From positions 10,919 through 74,918 of the forward strand of contig CAZISM010000013.1 of NCBI GenBank assembly GCA_964541895.1: a stretch of 64,000 nucleotides of DNA, given 5' to 3'. Position numbers and translations under genes: made by a program. The notes beneath the pieces are model-generated. The model was given only the letters and a program-made list of their open reading frames with translations. It was not told where the DNA came from and searched no databases. This DNA is from CAZISM01 sp964541895. Lineage in GTDB: Bacteria; Zhuqueibacterota; Zhuqueibacteria; Residuimicrobiales; Residuimicrobiaceae. Position 1 is the first letter of the stretch. Every line of letters starts with the position of its first letter. This document shows, one piece after another, positions 43,028 through 51,449 of the stretch.

Positions 43028-44521
43028 ATGCAACAATTCTACCTGATTGACAAGATCATCTTGTTGGTTTACTTTTTCGGCATCACCCTGTTTGGTCTCT
43101 ACTTTCGCAAAAAAAGCAACACCGCCGACGGTTTTATGGTGGCGGCAGGCAAGATTCCAAGTTGGGCGGTGGGGCTCTCCATTCTTGGTACGTTCGTCAG
43201 CAGCATCACCTTTCTGGCCTATCCCGGTCAATCGTACAATTTCAACTGGGATGCGTTTCTCTTCACGCTGACGCTGCCCATCGCCGCGATTGCGGCCGCC
43301 TGGTATTTTATCCCCTTGTATCGCAACAAGATCGGCGTCGCCTCCTACACCTATCTGGAGCAGCGCTTCGGCGGCTGGGCGCGCGTCTATGCCAGCGTCA
43401 GCTTCCTCTTTGGCCAGATCACCCGCGTCGGCATGATCCTGTTTCTGCTGTCGCTGCCGCTGCATAATCTGACCGGTTGGTCCTACCCGGTCATCATCGT
43501 CGCTACCGGTCTTTCCGTCATTCTCTACACCATGTTCGGCGGCATGGAAGCGGTCATCTGGACCGACGTCATTCAGGTGATCATCCTCTTCGGCGGCGCG
43601 CTGACGGCACTCGCCTTTTTGCTGTTTGGCATGCCGGAAGGCCCGGGACAGGTCATCAGCATTGCGGTCAGCCAGAACAAGTTTTCGCTGGGTAGCTGGA
43701 AGTTGGATTTGACGGTCGCCTCCGCCTGGGTGGTGGTCGCCTATGGCCTGATGGAGAACCTGCGCAATTTCGCCGTGGATCAGAATTTCGTGCAGCGTTA
43801 CCACACGACGGCTACGGAAAAAGAGGCGGCCAAATCAGTGTGGACCGCTGTTTGGGGCTATTTCCCGATTTCGGCGTGTTTCCTGTTTATCGGTACCGCT
43901 CTCTTTGCCTATTATCAGGTCTATCCGAATGCATTGACTCCGGAATTGCAGCAGCCGTTGCAGGGTGATAAAATATTTCCCCATTTTATCACCACCACAT
44001 TGCCCGTCGGCGTCCGCGGTCTGATTGTGGCAGCGCTCTTCGCCGCGGCCATGAGCACCATCAGTTCGTGCCTCAATACCATGTCCACCCTGACGCTACT
44101 GGATTTCTACAAAAAATATATCAATCCGCAGGTAAACGACCAAAAAAGCGTTCGCCTGTTGCGGATCTATACGCTGGTGTGGGGTTTGATCGGCACCGTC
44201 TCTGGTTTGGCCCTGATCAAGATACAGTCGGCTCTGGAGACCGGCTGGAAGCTGGGCGGCATTGCCGGCGGTGGCGTCATCGGCCTCTTTTTGCTGGCCA
44301 TCATGTTTCCCTGGATTACGCGGCCGTTCGCCATTATTGCCGTGATCGCCAGTGTGCTGAGCATTGCCTGGGCTACCTTTGCACACAATTTGCCGGAAGC
44401 CTGGAAATGGCTCGAGTTCCCCTGGCAGAGCCGCATGATCGGTGTCATCGGCACCATAACCCTTTTGCTGGTCGGCGTTGTGCTGGCTGTAGTGGTGAGA
44501 ATGTTTAGAAAAAGGAAGTGA
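43028..44521 (+). CDS. Sodium:solute symporter (SSS family)
   Basis: A 497-residue integral membrane protein with about 13-14 helices. It shows SSS features: FLAYPGQSYNF (Na+-site helix), GGMEAVIWTDVIQ in helix 5, YGLMENLRNFAVDQNFVQRY and MSTISSCLNTMSTL in helix 8, which carries the serine pair used for the second sodium site. It imports a solute, probably a sugar given the PfkB kinase upstream and the DUF1080 protein downstream. The substrate cannot be told from the sequence. Confidence 0.93.
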   Translation: MQQFYLIDKIILLVYFFGITLFGLYFRKKSNTADGFMVAAGKIPSWAVGLSILGTFVSSITFLAYPGQSYNFNWDAFLFTLTLPIAAIAAAWYFIPLYRNKIGVASYTYLEQRFGGWARVYASVSFLFGQITRVGMILFLLSLPLHNLTGWSYPVIIVATGLSVILYTMFGGMEAVIWTDVIQVIILFGGALTALAFLLFGMPEGPGQVISIAVSQNKFSLGSWKLDLTVASAWVVVAYGLMENLRNFAVDQNFVQRYHTTATEKEAAKSVWTAVWGYFPISACFLFIGTALFAYYQVYPNALTPELQQPLQGDKIFPHFITTTLPVGVRGLIVAALFAAAMSTISSCLNTMSTLTLLDFYKKYINPQVNDQKSVRLLRIYTLVWGLIGTVSGLALIKIQSALETGWKLGGIAGGGVIGLFLLAIMFPWITRPFAIIAVIASVLSIAWATFAHNLPEAWKWLEFPWQSRMIGVIGTITLLLVGVVLAVVVRMFRKRK

Positions 44522-44523
44522 CT

Positions 44524-45693
44524 ATGAAAGCCGTCGTTGTAGTCTTTTTTTCCCTGGTGATCTCTATGGCGAGTGCGCAAACGCCTGCAGCGGTGTGGTC
44601 GCCGCAATTTAACTCTCCGGGTCCGGAATTCAAGAGCCTGTTCAACGGACGGGATTATTCGGGTTGGAATATCCAGCCCGATTCCGGTGCCTGGGTGGTC
44701 AAAGACGGTATGATCTATTGCACCGGCAAGCGGGTGCCGCCGTATCTGATTCGCACGGAACAGGAATATGAAAATTATGAATTCTATGCCGAATTCAAAT
44801 TTTACAAAGGCTGCAACAGCGGCATCTTTTTTCATCTGCCTGTGGTGGGCGCCGGCCGCGAGTCGCGGCTGGGTTTCGAAGCGCAGATCATGGACGACAG
44901 TCATCTGCCGGTTCACAAAGGCAGCACCGGCTCGATCTATGATGTTATCCCGCCCAAGGTCAATGCCATTCGACCTGCCGGGGAATGGAATCAATACCAT
45001 GTCGTTTTCGAATGGCCGCGCTGCCGGATTTGGTTGAACGGCGTGCTGGTGCAGGACGCCGATTTTGCCGCTAATTCCATTCTCAAATATCGGCTGCGTC
45101 GTGGCGCTATCGGGCTTTCCAATCACGAGGCGCCGGTCCATTATCGGAATTTGTGGGTACGTGAACTGCCGGACCAGGAGCAATGGACCAGTCTGTTTGA
45201 CGGCAAGTCGCTGGCCGGCTGGCAAACGGTGGGCAATGCCAACTGGCATGTCGAAAAGGGCAAACTGGTCGCCGATAAAGGGGAAGGGTACCTGATCAGC
45301 CGGGAGCGATTTAGCCGCTTCCATTTCCTGGCTTTGCTGGAAAACAGCAAAAAATCGACAAAAAGCAAAATATTCTATCGCTGGCTGGGAATGCAGGATC
45401 AGGGCTATAGCCAGGAGCTGTACGATTATCCCTTGACGGAATCCCTGATCACGTCGTACAACAACCATGCTCCGGAAACCATCGTGCCGATGTTTTCCTA
45501 TCCGTTGCTTTATTACCAGATCATATCCGGCGATCGCGAAGCCGAATGCAGGATTGCCGGTTATATCGTATCCAGTCAAAAACTGTTGCAAAAGGTGCGA
45601 CAGGGGCATGTCGTGTTTTATCGCGCCGCCGACGATCCACCCCTTGTCATAGAGAGCATGCGCATCCAGCCGATCCGCGGCATAGGTCTGTAG
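44524..45693 (+). CDS. Exported protein with two DUF1080 (3-keto-disaccharide hydrolase-like) domains
   Basis: I start at ATG 44524, two bases after the symporter stop. The 389-residue product has a signal peptide (about 1-20, ending SMASAQ). Residues about 35-215 are a DUF1080 domain (FKSLFNGRDYSGWNIQPD, GCNSGIFFHLP, EWNQYHVVFE). A second, weaker copy starts near 220 (WTSLFDGKSLAGWQTV) and lacks part of the canonical ending. DUF1080 proteins include 3-keto-glycoside hydrolases acting together with Gfo/Idh-type dehydrogenases, one of which is at 18 kb. Confidence 0.85.
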   Translation: MKAVVVVFFSLVISMASAQTPAAVWSPQFNSPGPEFKSLFNGRDYSGWNIQPDSGAWVVKDGMIYCTGKRVPPYLIRTEQEYENYEFYAEFKFYKGCNSGIFFHLPVVGAGRESRLGFEAQIMDDSHLPVHKGSTGSIYDVIPPKVNAIRPAGEWNQYHVVFEWPRCRIWLNGVLVQDADFAANSILKYRLRRGAIGLSNHEAPVHYRNLWVRELPDQEQWTSLFDGKSLAGWQTVGNANWHVEKGKLVADKGEGYLISRERFSRFHFLALLENSKKSTKSKIFYRWLGMQDQGYSQELYDYPLTESLITSYNNHAPETIVPMFSYPLLYYQIISGDREAECRIAGYIVSSQKLLQKVRQGHVVFYRAADDPPLVIESMRIQPIRGIGL

Positions 45694-45695
45694 CC

Positions 45696-46466
45696 ATGGA
45701 GGTGCTGGAGGGCCGCATTTCCGTGGAAGCCGCGCTAAAGGCGCACAGCCGCCGGTTTCAGATGATAGGATTGCGGGACGGGTTGCACGACGAAACGATT
45801 CCGCTGCTCTTGCAGGAAGCAGAGCAACAGGGGGTCCCGATCAAGCGCTTGAGTGCGGCAGAGATCGACCGCATGGCCTGCGGTAAAACTCATGGCGGCG
45901 TGGTGGCTCTGTGCAGCGGCAAACGGGAACCGGGATTTGACGAATTTTATGAGCGCTTTAAGCACCTCTTCGCCCCCTGCCTGTTGCTGCTGGAGGGGGT
46001 GGACGATGCGCAGAATTTCGGTTTTACCCTGCGCACCGCAGAAGCCATGGGGGTGCATGCCGTGCTGTTGAAAAAACATCTGTGGGATTTCGACAGCAAC
46101 GCGGTCTCACGGGCTTCGTCCGGCGCCTATGAACGCATGACCATCGTGATGTTTGAAGAGGTGGACCGGGTGCTGATCCGGCTCAAGCAGCACGGCTTGA
46201 TGGTGTACGGCTGCATCGCCAATGCGCAAAAGACCATTTATGATATATCAATGACCACGGGGGTTGTTCTCGCCATCGGCGGGGAAAAGCGCGGACTCTC
46301 GGCGGCCGTGCGCAACCACTGCCACCGCTTTATTAAAATTCCCATGGCGTCGGCCGTGGGCTCACTGTCGTTGGGGCATGCGGCGGCTATTGTGCTGGCC
46401 GAGATGATGCGCCAGCGATCCATAATTCTGACGGATACGCAGGTTCAGTCAGCGGAATATAATTAG
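45696..46466 (+). CDS. TrmH/SpoU-type RNA 2'-O-methyltransferase
   Basis: With ATG 45696 the product has 256 residues. It has an N-terminal substrate-binding domain (EVLEGRISVEAALKAH; KTHGGVVAL) and a C-terminal SPOUT domain with LEGVDDAQNFGFTLRTAEAMG (motif 1), GGEKRGLS (motif 2) and IPMASAVGSLSLGHAAAI (motif 3). Motif 3 has Ser where an Asn is usual (SLN) and motif 1 has Gly-Phe-Thr instead of Gly-Ala-Ile. It resembles RlmB or TrmH, which methylate G2251 of 23S rRNA or G18 of tRNA; the exact target is open. It follows the DUF1080 gene by 2 bp. Confidence 0.85.
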   Translation: MEVLEGRISVEAALKAHSRRFQMIGLRDGLHDETIPLLLQEAEQQGVPIKRLSAAEIDRMACGKTHGGVVALCSGKREPGFDEFYERFKHLFAPCLLLLEGVDDAQNFGFTLRTAEAMGVHAVLLKKHLWDFDSNAVSRASSGAYERMTIVMFEEVDRVLIRLKQHGLMVYGCIANAQKTIYDISMTTGVVLAIGGEKRGLSAAVRNHCHRFIKIPMASAVGSLSLGHAAAIVLAEMMRQRSIILTDTQVQSAEYN

Positions 46467-46553
46467 CCGAGCACTGTTCGAGCGGCTGCGGCAATCAGCA
46501 GGATGGAAAAAACGGTCGCGTAGCGACTGGATGGATTTGATCGTCGCAGCCAG

Positions 46554-46620
46554 AGATTGCTTCGCTGCATTCGAGAGCGGATTCTTTCGCAGCCGCCGCG
46601 CCTCCGCTCGCAATGACAGG
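46554..46620. repeat. Possible TCATTGCGAG-type intergenic palindromic repeat
   Basis: On the plus strand AGATTGCTTCGCTGC (46554-46568) and CGCTCGCAATGACAG (46605-46619) flank a GC-rich centre. Read on the minus strand this is TGTCATTGCGAGCG ... GCAGCGAAGCAATCT, the outline of a short repeat dispersed in many bacterial genomes. Only one copy is in the window. It lies in the 215-bp gap between two convergent genes. Confidence 0.5.
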
Positions 46621-46681
46621 GGAGGCGGAACCATGGATCGGGGTTGAGCCCGGGATAGAGTGAGTGCCTTCCCTGCGCCGT

Positions 46682-48820
46682 CTAGTAGGCCGCCCGCAAG
46701 GTCAGCGCATAGTTGCGGACGGGCATCAGTGTGCGCTCCATCTGGGTATGGTTGTGGTTGAAGAGATTGTAAATGTGCGCACTCACATGCCAGGCACCGA
46801 TTTTCACGCCAACGTGTGTGTTGACGGTTTTTTGCGCCACCCGGTCGTCTGAGGGGTAGAGCTTGACATTTTCCAGCCGCGCCACATAACGATAGTCGGC
46901 GCTCACATCCATCCGCTTCCATTGATAATACAACGACGATTGCAAAAGCTGTTTCGGCCGATAAGCGAGGATTTCGTCCAGTTCCAGATCCTGCGGATCC
47001 ATGTAGGTATAACCGAGGTCACAGGTCAGGTGACGGATGCCGGGACTGAATTTTATGCTGCTCTCCACGCCGGTGATGCGGGCGCGGGTGACATTGATGA
47101 AGCGGATGGTCTGGTTAGCATCCGGCAGCGGTTCGATCAGATTCCAGTAGTCGCTGCTGAATCCGGCGATGTCCAGATAGATCCCGGAACCGAGCAGAAC
47201 GTTGGCGCCGACTTCGTGCGACCAGGCCGTCTCTGACATCAGATCCGGATTGGGCATCAAACGCAAACCGGAGTACATGGAATCGGAAAATCGCTCCGAC
47301 ATGCTGGCGGCGCGAAAGCCCCGGCCTGACGAGATGCGCATATGCACGCCAGGATTCGCTTTCCAGACCAACCCGATTTTCGGGCTCACCTTTTGATCCG
47401 TAAAGCCATTGTCCACATACTGATAATCGTAGCGGAAGCCCAGGGTGAAAGCCAGCGACAACGGCAGCTTGCGTTCGTTTTGCACATAGGCAGAGATGTT
47501 GTACTGATCGTGGCCGCCCACCAGTCCGGATTCGACATGATCCCAGGCCTCTTCGGTGCCAAAGGTAAGCGAGTTTAAATTGGAAAACTGATAATCGCCC
47601 TGAATTTCCATTCCGATTTTTTGCGCCGTGGAGGCATTGAGGTTGTCGTGGAAAAAGTTTTTCCAATAGTTGCGCAGGTAAGAGACCCTGCTTTTCAGGC
47701 TGAAATTTTTGCTCACCGCCCACTGATGGAACGCGGTGAGCGAAAGTTTGTTGGAGCGGATATAGTCGCCGATGGCTTCCGGGTCCACTTGCAGCGCATA
47801 GCGTTGGCTGCGCCACATCAAACCGGTTGCGCGCGTGCCGGTTTCATAATTGGCGGAAAAGGTGAGATTGGATTGCGCTGTCAGTGGCGTATACCATTTG
47901 AGAGAGCCGTTAAAGCGCTGGAAATCGCTGTTCTGACTATAGCCGGTGGATTTGTGGCGGCCGGCGGCCACCAGGACCTGGGAGGCGCCGATGCGCCGGG
48001 AGTGGTCCACGTCCATGTCGTCGTAATGAAGCACGCGATCGGTCCACTGCCATTCAGCGTACGCCGGTTTGTCGTAAACGCCGGCAGAGAGACGGACGTT
48101 GGTGATGGGCTGGGCGGATGCTGATTTGGTGATGATGTTGATGACGCCGCCCATGGCGCTGGAGCCATAGAGCGCCGAGCCGGCCCCTTTGATGATTTCC
48201 ACGCGATCCACCTGGGTAGCCGGCACCATATCCCATTTCAGATCGCCGCTGTCGCCGGGAAGAATGGGCACGCCGTCGATCAGCATGAGCACGCGCGTGC
48301 CGGCACCATAGTTATAGCCGGAAGAGCCGCGGATGTTGACCTGAGAACCGATGAAATTTACGCCGGAAGCATTTTCCAGGACTTTGTCAAGATAGATCTC
48401 ATTTTTTTGGGCCAGATTGTGTGAAGTCATTACGCCGACGCTGGTTGACGATTCCTGGATGCTCTGGCGGCGTTTGCTGGCGGTTACGACAACGTCGGCG
48501 GTCTCGATCAATGTGGACTCTAGCTGCAATTGCAGCGACGTCGTCTTGCCGGCCTGGATGACGATGTCGTTCTGCTGCAGCATTTTGTAACCCACCATGC
48601 TGGCACGCAGCGAGTAGCGGCCGGCGGGAATTCGGGCGATGGCGAAACGGCCGTCGAGGTCCGTGATCTGTCCCAGGACCGTGCCTTCCAGCAAAATGTT
48701 CACCCCCAGCAGCGCTTCGCCGCTGCGGCGGTCGATCGCCTGCCCCTCGAGTCTGCCGTATTCCTGGCTGAACAGAACCTGAATACCTGCGAACAGCACC
48801 ATCAATAGATAACGTTTCAT
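46682..48820 (-). CDS. TonB-dependent outer membrane receptor
   Basis: A 712-residue protein. After a signal peptide (1-18) comes a carboxypeptidase-regulatory-like beta sandwich (about 20-98; GRLEGQAIDRRSGEALLGV). A VVVTASKR segment suits the TonB-box region. The plug domain (about 105-225) contains VNIRGSSGYNYGAGTRVLML and GSALYGSSAMGGVINIIT. The rest is a 22-strand-type barrel ending with an aromatic-poor YALTLRAAY. It takes up a ligand across the outer membrane with energy from TonB-ExbBD. The ligand is unknown, and no SusD gene is present. The lipoprotein gene just upstream (11 bp) is probably its partner. Confidence 0.93.
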   Translation of the reverse strand: MKRYLLMVLFAGIQVLFSQEYGRLEGQAIDRRSGEALLGVNILLEGTVLGQITDLDGRFAIARIPAGRYSLRASMVGYKMLQQNDIVIQAGKTTSLQLQLESTLIETADVVVTASKRRQSIQESSTSVGVMTSHNLAQKNEIYLDKVLENASGVNFIGSQVNIRGSSGYNYGAGTRVLMLIDGVPILPGDSGDLKWDMVPATQVDRVEIIKGAGSALYGSSAMGGVINIITKSASAQPITNVRLSAGVYDKPAYAEWQWTDRVLHYDDMDVDHSRRIGASQVLVAAGRHKSTGYSQNSDFQRFNGSLKWYTPLTAQSNLTFSANYETGTRATGLMWRSQRYALQVDPEAIGDYIRSNKLSLTAFHQWAVSKNFSLKSRVSYLRNYWKNFFHDNLNASTAQKIGMEIQGDYQFSNLNSLTFGTEEAWDHVESGLVGGHDQYNISAYVQNERKLPLSLAFTLGFRYDYQYVDNGFTDQKVSPKIGLVWKANPGVHMRISSGRGFRAASMSERFSDSMYSGLRLMPNPDLMSETAWSHEVGANVLLGSGIYLDIAGFSSDYWNLIEPLPDANQTIRFINVTRARITGVESSIKFSPGIRHLTCDLGYTYMDPQDLELDEILAYRPKQLLQSSLYYQWKRMDVSADYRYVARLENVKLYPSDDRVAQKTVNTHVGVKIGAWHVSAHIYNLFNHNHTQMERTLMPVRNYALTLRAAY

Positions 48821-48831
48821 GTGGGTTCACC

Positions 48832-49638
48832 TCAGCCTGGAAAAGGTTTAGTATTGAAATCGATGGTGAAATTGATGTTGCGGACGCGGGTGGTGTCGTT
48901 GGCGATGGTCACAGAGCCGGGCAGCAGGTCGCCGGGTTTTTTATAGTACAGACCGGAGAGGCTGGAAATGCCGAGGCTGACGCCGTCCTGGATCAACAGG
49001 GCGCCGACCAGGCGATAGGTTCCGGGCTGCAGGCTGAGAAAATAGCGGGTGGAATCAAAGGGCGCTGCAATCGGCGTGCTCAGCGAGATGTCGAGCAGGC
49101 CGGACGGCAGAATGGGTTTGGAGGCGGCGAGCAGAATGGATTGCGAGCCGGCCGGCCAGTTCCCTTTGATGCGCAGCACCCCTTCGATGCCGCTCTGCAC
49201 GGCCCGTTTGGCTTTGGCCAGATCAGCTTCGATATCGATGTGGTCCAGCATGCGGTCGCGACGGTCGACCGTGACATCGCCGGGATTGAAATGGTCCTCG
49301 CTGTCAAAATAGATACCGATGATGTTGGTTACATCCCAGGGTTGATCCTTTTCCTTCCAGACCACGCCCACGGCGGCAAAAGCTTGCGGCGGCGTGAACA
49401 CCTCATAGTCGACCGAATCGACCTGGAGCGGCAGAGGATCGCCCATGATGATTTCCGTGATGGCGGTGGGCGGAAATTTCGTCGCCGCCACCACCAGCAC
49501 CTGATCGGTTTGTGCCGGCCAGCTGTTTTTAAAACGGATCGTGCCGCGAAAGCCGCTGCGCGTCGGTTCCAGCCCCAGATCCGATTTGCACGACAGCAGC
49601 AAAAGCAGGCTGCTCAGGGCGATGGTAATTTTTTTCAT
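48832..49638 (-). CDS. Lipoprotein with two similar domains
   Basis: I start at the ATG whose first base is 49638, directly before MKKITIALSSLLLLLSC, a lipoprotein signal with Cys17. The 268-residue protein contains two similar halves: FRGTIRFKNSWPAQTDQVLV and IEGVLRIKGNWPAGSQSILL begin corresponding copies, followed by AATKFPP and AASKPILP. This indicates an internal duplication of a beta-rich domain of about 115 residues. It is adjacent to and upstream of the TonB receptor. It is probably a surface-facing accessory protein that binds the same ligand. No family was recognised. Confidence 0.78.
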   Translation of the reverse strand: MKKITIALSSLLLLLSCKSDLGLEPTRSGFRGTIRFKNSWPAQTDQVLVVAATKFPPTAITEIIMGDPLPLQVDSVDYEVFTPPQAFAAVGVVWKEKDQPWDVTNIIGIYFDSEDHFNPGDVTVDRRDRMLDHIDIEADLAKAKRAVQSGIEGVLRIKGNWPAGSQSILLAASKPILPSGLLDISLSTPIAAPFDSTRYFLSLQPGTYRLVGALLIQDGVSLGISSLSGLYYKKPGDLLPGSVTIANDTTRVRNINFTIDFNTKPFPG

Positions 49639-49680
49639 GATCAATCCCGGGACCGCAATAAGGTTAGAGGCCATCAAACT

Positions 49681-49711
49681 TAAAAAAAGGGCTTCCCGGA
49701 TGGGAAGCCCT
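49681..49711 (-). terminator. Intrinsic terminator after the FadL-type gene
   Basis: AGGGCTTCCC/GGGAAGCCCT form a 10-bp stem with a 4-nt loop (49688-49711). On the minus strand the T-run reads TTTTTTTA. It separates the porin transcript from the lipoprotein-TonB pair. Confidence 0.9.
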
Positions 49712-49761
49712 AATGTACAAACAATTATAACATGTTAAAAACAATTAAAATTTCACGGCTG

Positions 49762-51246
49762 TTAAAAGTCGAAATCAATTCCCAGCGTGGCGGTGTTCAC
49801 GTTCATCTTGTAGGTGCCGGCCATGTTCTCATAGCCGGTTTTGCCGGCGTTGAGTACCCATTCGTCGATGGTGGCGTCCGCGATGAGCATGCGCTCATAC
49901 ACAGCGTGCAGGCGGATCGGGCCGACAGGCACTTCCAGACCGGCGATAATGGTATTTCTGCGATTGACGTCCGGGATCGTGGGCTGCATGGTCTCGGGAA
50001 CAGCGGCATTGGGTTCGCTGTAGAAGGCGCCGCGCAGCTTAAAGGCGCTGAACGCGTATTCCAGGCCGATACCCATGCGGATGGTATCTTCCCAGTTCAG
50101 GAGCAACTCGGAGAACTGTTTGCCGTTTTCGTCGTTGATGATGATCGCGTCCCAGGAGGTCCACTGCGTCATAGCCACATCGGCGGTCACCAGCAGGTTT
50201 TTAATACCGGTCCAGGCAAAGCCTACGCCGGCGCACAGGGGCAACGGCATGTCGGCCTTGATGCTTTTATCCACGCCCAGCGAAGAGTCGGCCCGGCCGG
50301 AGTAGAACTGGGTCAGGACATAATAGGATTGGGGTGTAAGTTGACCGGCCTGGAGCATCGGTTTGAACAGGGCGGCATCCAGCGCCTTGACTTTTTGATT
50401 GACTTCGGCGTTGTTGGCAAAAATCATGATACCGCTGGCTTTGCCTTCCAGCGCCACATCCTGGTAATAGCGTAGAGAAGCGCCGATGGTGAAGGTGGGC
50501 GCCACCTTGAACTGCAGGCCGACGTTGGCGCCGAGGCCCATGCCGTCACCTTCGAGGATGGTGTTGGTCATGAGATGGTTGTACTGCGGCAGATAGGCGC
50601 TGGTGCCCAGGGTCGAACGAATGGTGGTATTGGTAGCCAGCTTGGCGTCAAACAGATAGGGGTTGGGGGTGAAATTGGGTTTCCGAATCATAATGTCGGC
50701 ATAGATGAGATTGAGGCCCAAGCCAACGGACAGTTTGGAGCTCAGTTTAAAGGCAACGGTCGGTTGCAGCGTCAGCACTTTGAGATCGTCTTCATAGTCG
50801 TATTGGGGATACGCCGAATTATATTTCCGGTAGTCGGTCAGCGCCCATTTGGCGCCGAGGCCGAAAATGGGGAAGAAGCCGATACCCCAGGCCATTTTTT
50901 CATTGCTGCAGTAATAGCCGAGGGATGGCATAAAGTAATTCTTTACAATATTTTCGGTGTTGCCGGCGGTCATGGAGCTGAAGGTCTGGCCATTAAGAGC
51001 GGTGGCCGGGGTAAAGCCGACCACGGGGCGGATCATTTCTACGCCGAACCCTGCATGGCGGCCTTTGGAGAACACCAGGCCGGCCGGATTCCAGAACAGG
51101 CCTTCCCACGTATTGGAAACACCGCGGTAATTTCCACCCAACGCTGTGGCACGGGCTCCGATGCCGGTCAGATCGACACCGGATGCGAACAGGCTCGCGC
51201 TCATGGCCAAAATGCCGATCAGTAGTAGAGCTACTCCTCGTTTCAT
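49762..51246 (-). CDS. FadL/OmpP1-family outer membrane transporter
   Basis: I start at 51246, preceded by a GGAGGAG ribosome site. The 494-residue product has a signal peptide (MKRGVALLLIGILAMSASLFA) followed by GVDLTGIGARATALGGNYRG and STWEGLFWNPAGL, the FadL hatch-type N-terminus. The remainder is a beta-barrel (GIGLNL..., LKLRGAFYSEPNAAVP, IRLHAVYERML) ending in TLGIDFDF, whose terminal Phe fits outer membrane insertion. Such proteins let long-chain fatty acids or aromatic hydrocarbons cross the outer membrane. The divergent TetR regulator and the ETF genes make fatty acids the more likely substrate. Confidence 0.88.
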   Translation of the reverse strand: MKRGVALLLIGILAMSASLFASGVDLTGIGARATALGGNYRGVSNTWEGLFWNPAGLVFSKGRHAGFGVEMIRPVVGFTPATALNGQTFSSMTAGNTENIVKNYFMPSLGYYCSNEKMAWGIGFFPIFGLGAKWALTDYRKYNSAYPQYDYEDDLKVLTLQPTVAFKLSSKLSVGLGLNLIYADIMIRKPNFTPNPYLFDAKLATNTTIRSTLGTSAYLPQYNHLMTNTILEGDGMGLGANVGLQFKVAPTFTIGASLRYYQDVALEGKASGIMIFANNAEVNQKVKALDAALFKPMLQAGQLTPQSYYVLTQFYSGRADSSLGVDKSIKADMPLPLCAGVGFAWTGIKNLLVTADVAMTQWTSWDAIIINDENGKQFSELLLNWEDTIRMGIGLEYAFSAFKLRGAFYSEPNAAVPETMQPTIPDVNRRNTIIAGLEVPVGPIRLHAVYERMLIADATIDEWVLNAGKTGYENMAGTYKMNVNTATLGIDFDF

Positions 51247-51301
51247 TATTCCTCCTCCAAACAAAGATGATAAGATGGGTCTGCACTCCTGTTGTGCATC
51301 T

Positions 51302-51330
51302 AGTTTACTTAAAAATTTTTATAGAGTCAA
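51302..51330 (-). promoter_or_regulatory. Putative sigma70-type promoter for the FadL-type gene
   Basis: On the minus strand TTGACT (51330-51325) and TAAACT (51307-51302) are separated by 17 bp, about 55 bp upstream of the start codon. Confidence 0.5.
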
Positions 51331-51338
51331 CACAAAAA

Positions 51339-51351
51339 TGAATAATATTCA
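51339..51351. promoter_or_regulatory. Palindrome TGAATA-A-TATTCA, possible TetR operator
   Basis: A perfect 6-bp-arm palindrome just upstream of the -35 box of the FadL-type gene. Its arms resemble the TGAATGA/TCATTCA arms of Bacillus FadR sites. A further TTATTCA follows at 51355-51361. Confidence 0.5.
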
Positions 51352-51379
51352 AAATTATTCAACAATACGCTAAAACCAC

Positions 51380-51430
51380 TTGCATTTGCAAATAATTTTA
51401 TTAATTTTGTAAAAAATGAATATGTTTCAT
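51380..51430 (+). promoter_or_regulatory. Putative promoter and operator of the TetR gene
   Basis: TTGCAT at 51380-51385 and TAATTT at 51402-51407 with a 16-bp spacer. ATGAA (51416-51420) and TTCAT (51426-51430) form a palindrome centred near the expected transcript start, a usual place for autorepression. Confidence 0.45.
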
Positions 51431-51449
51431 ATTTTATAAGGATACATAT

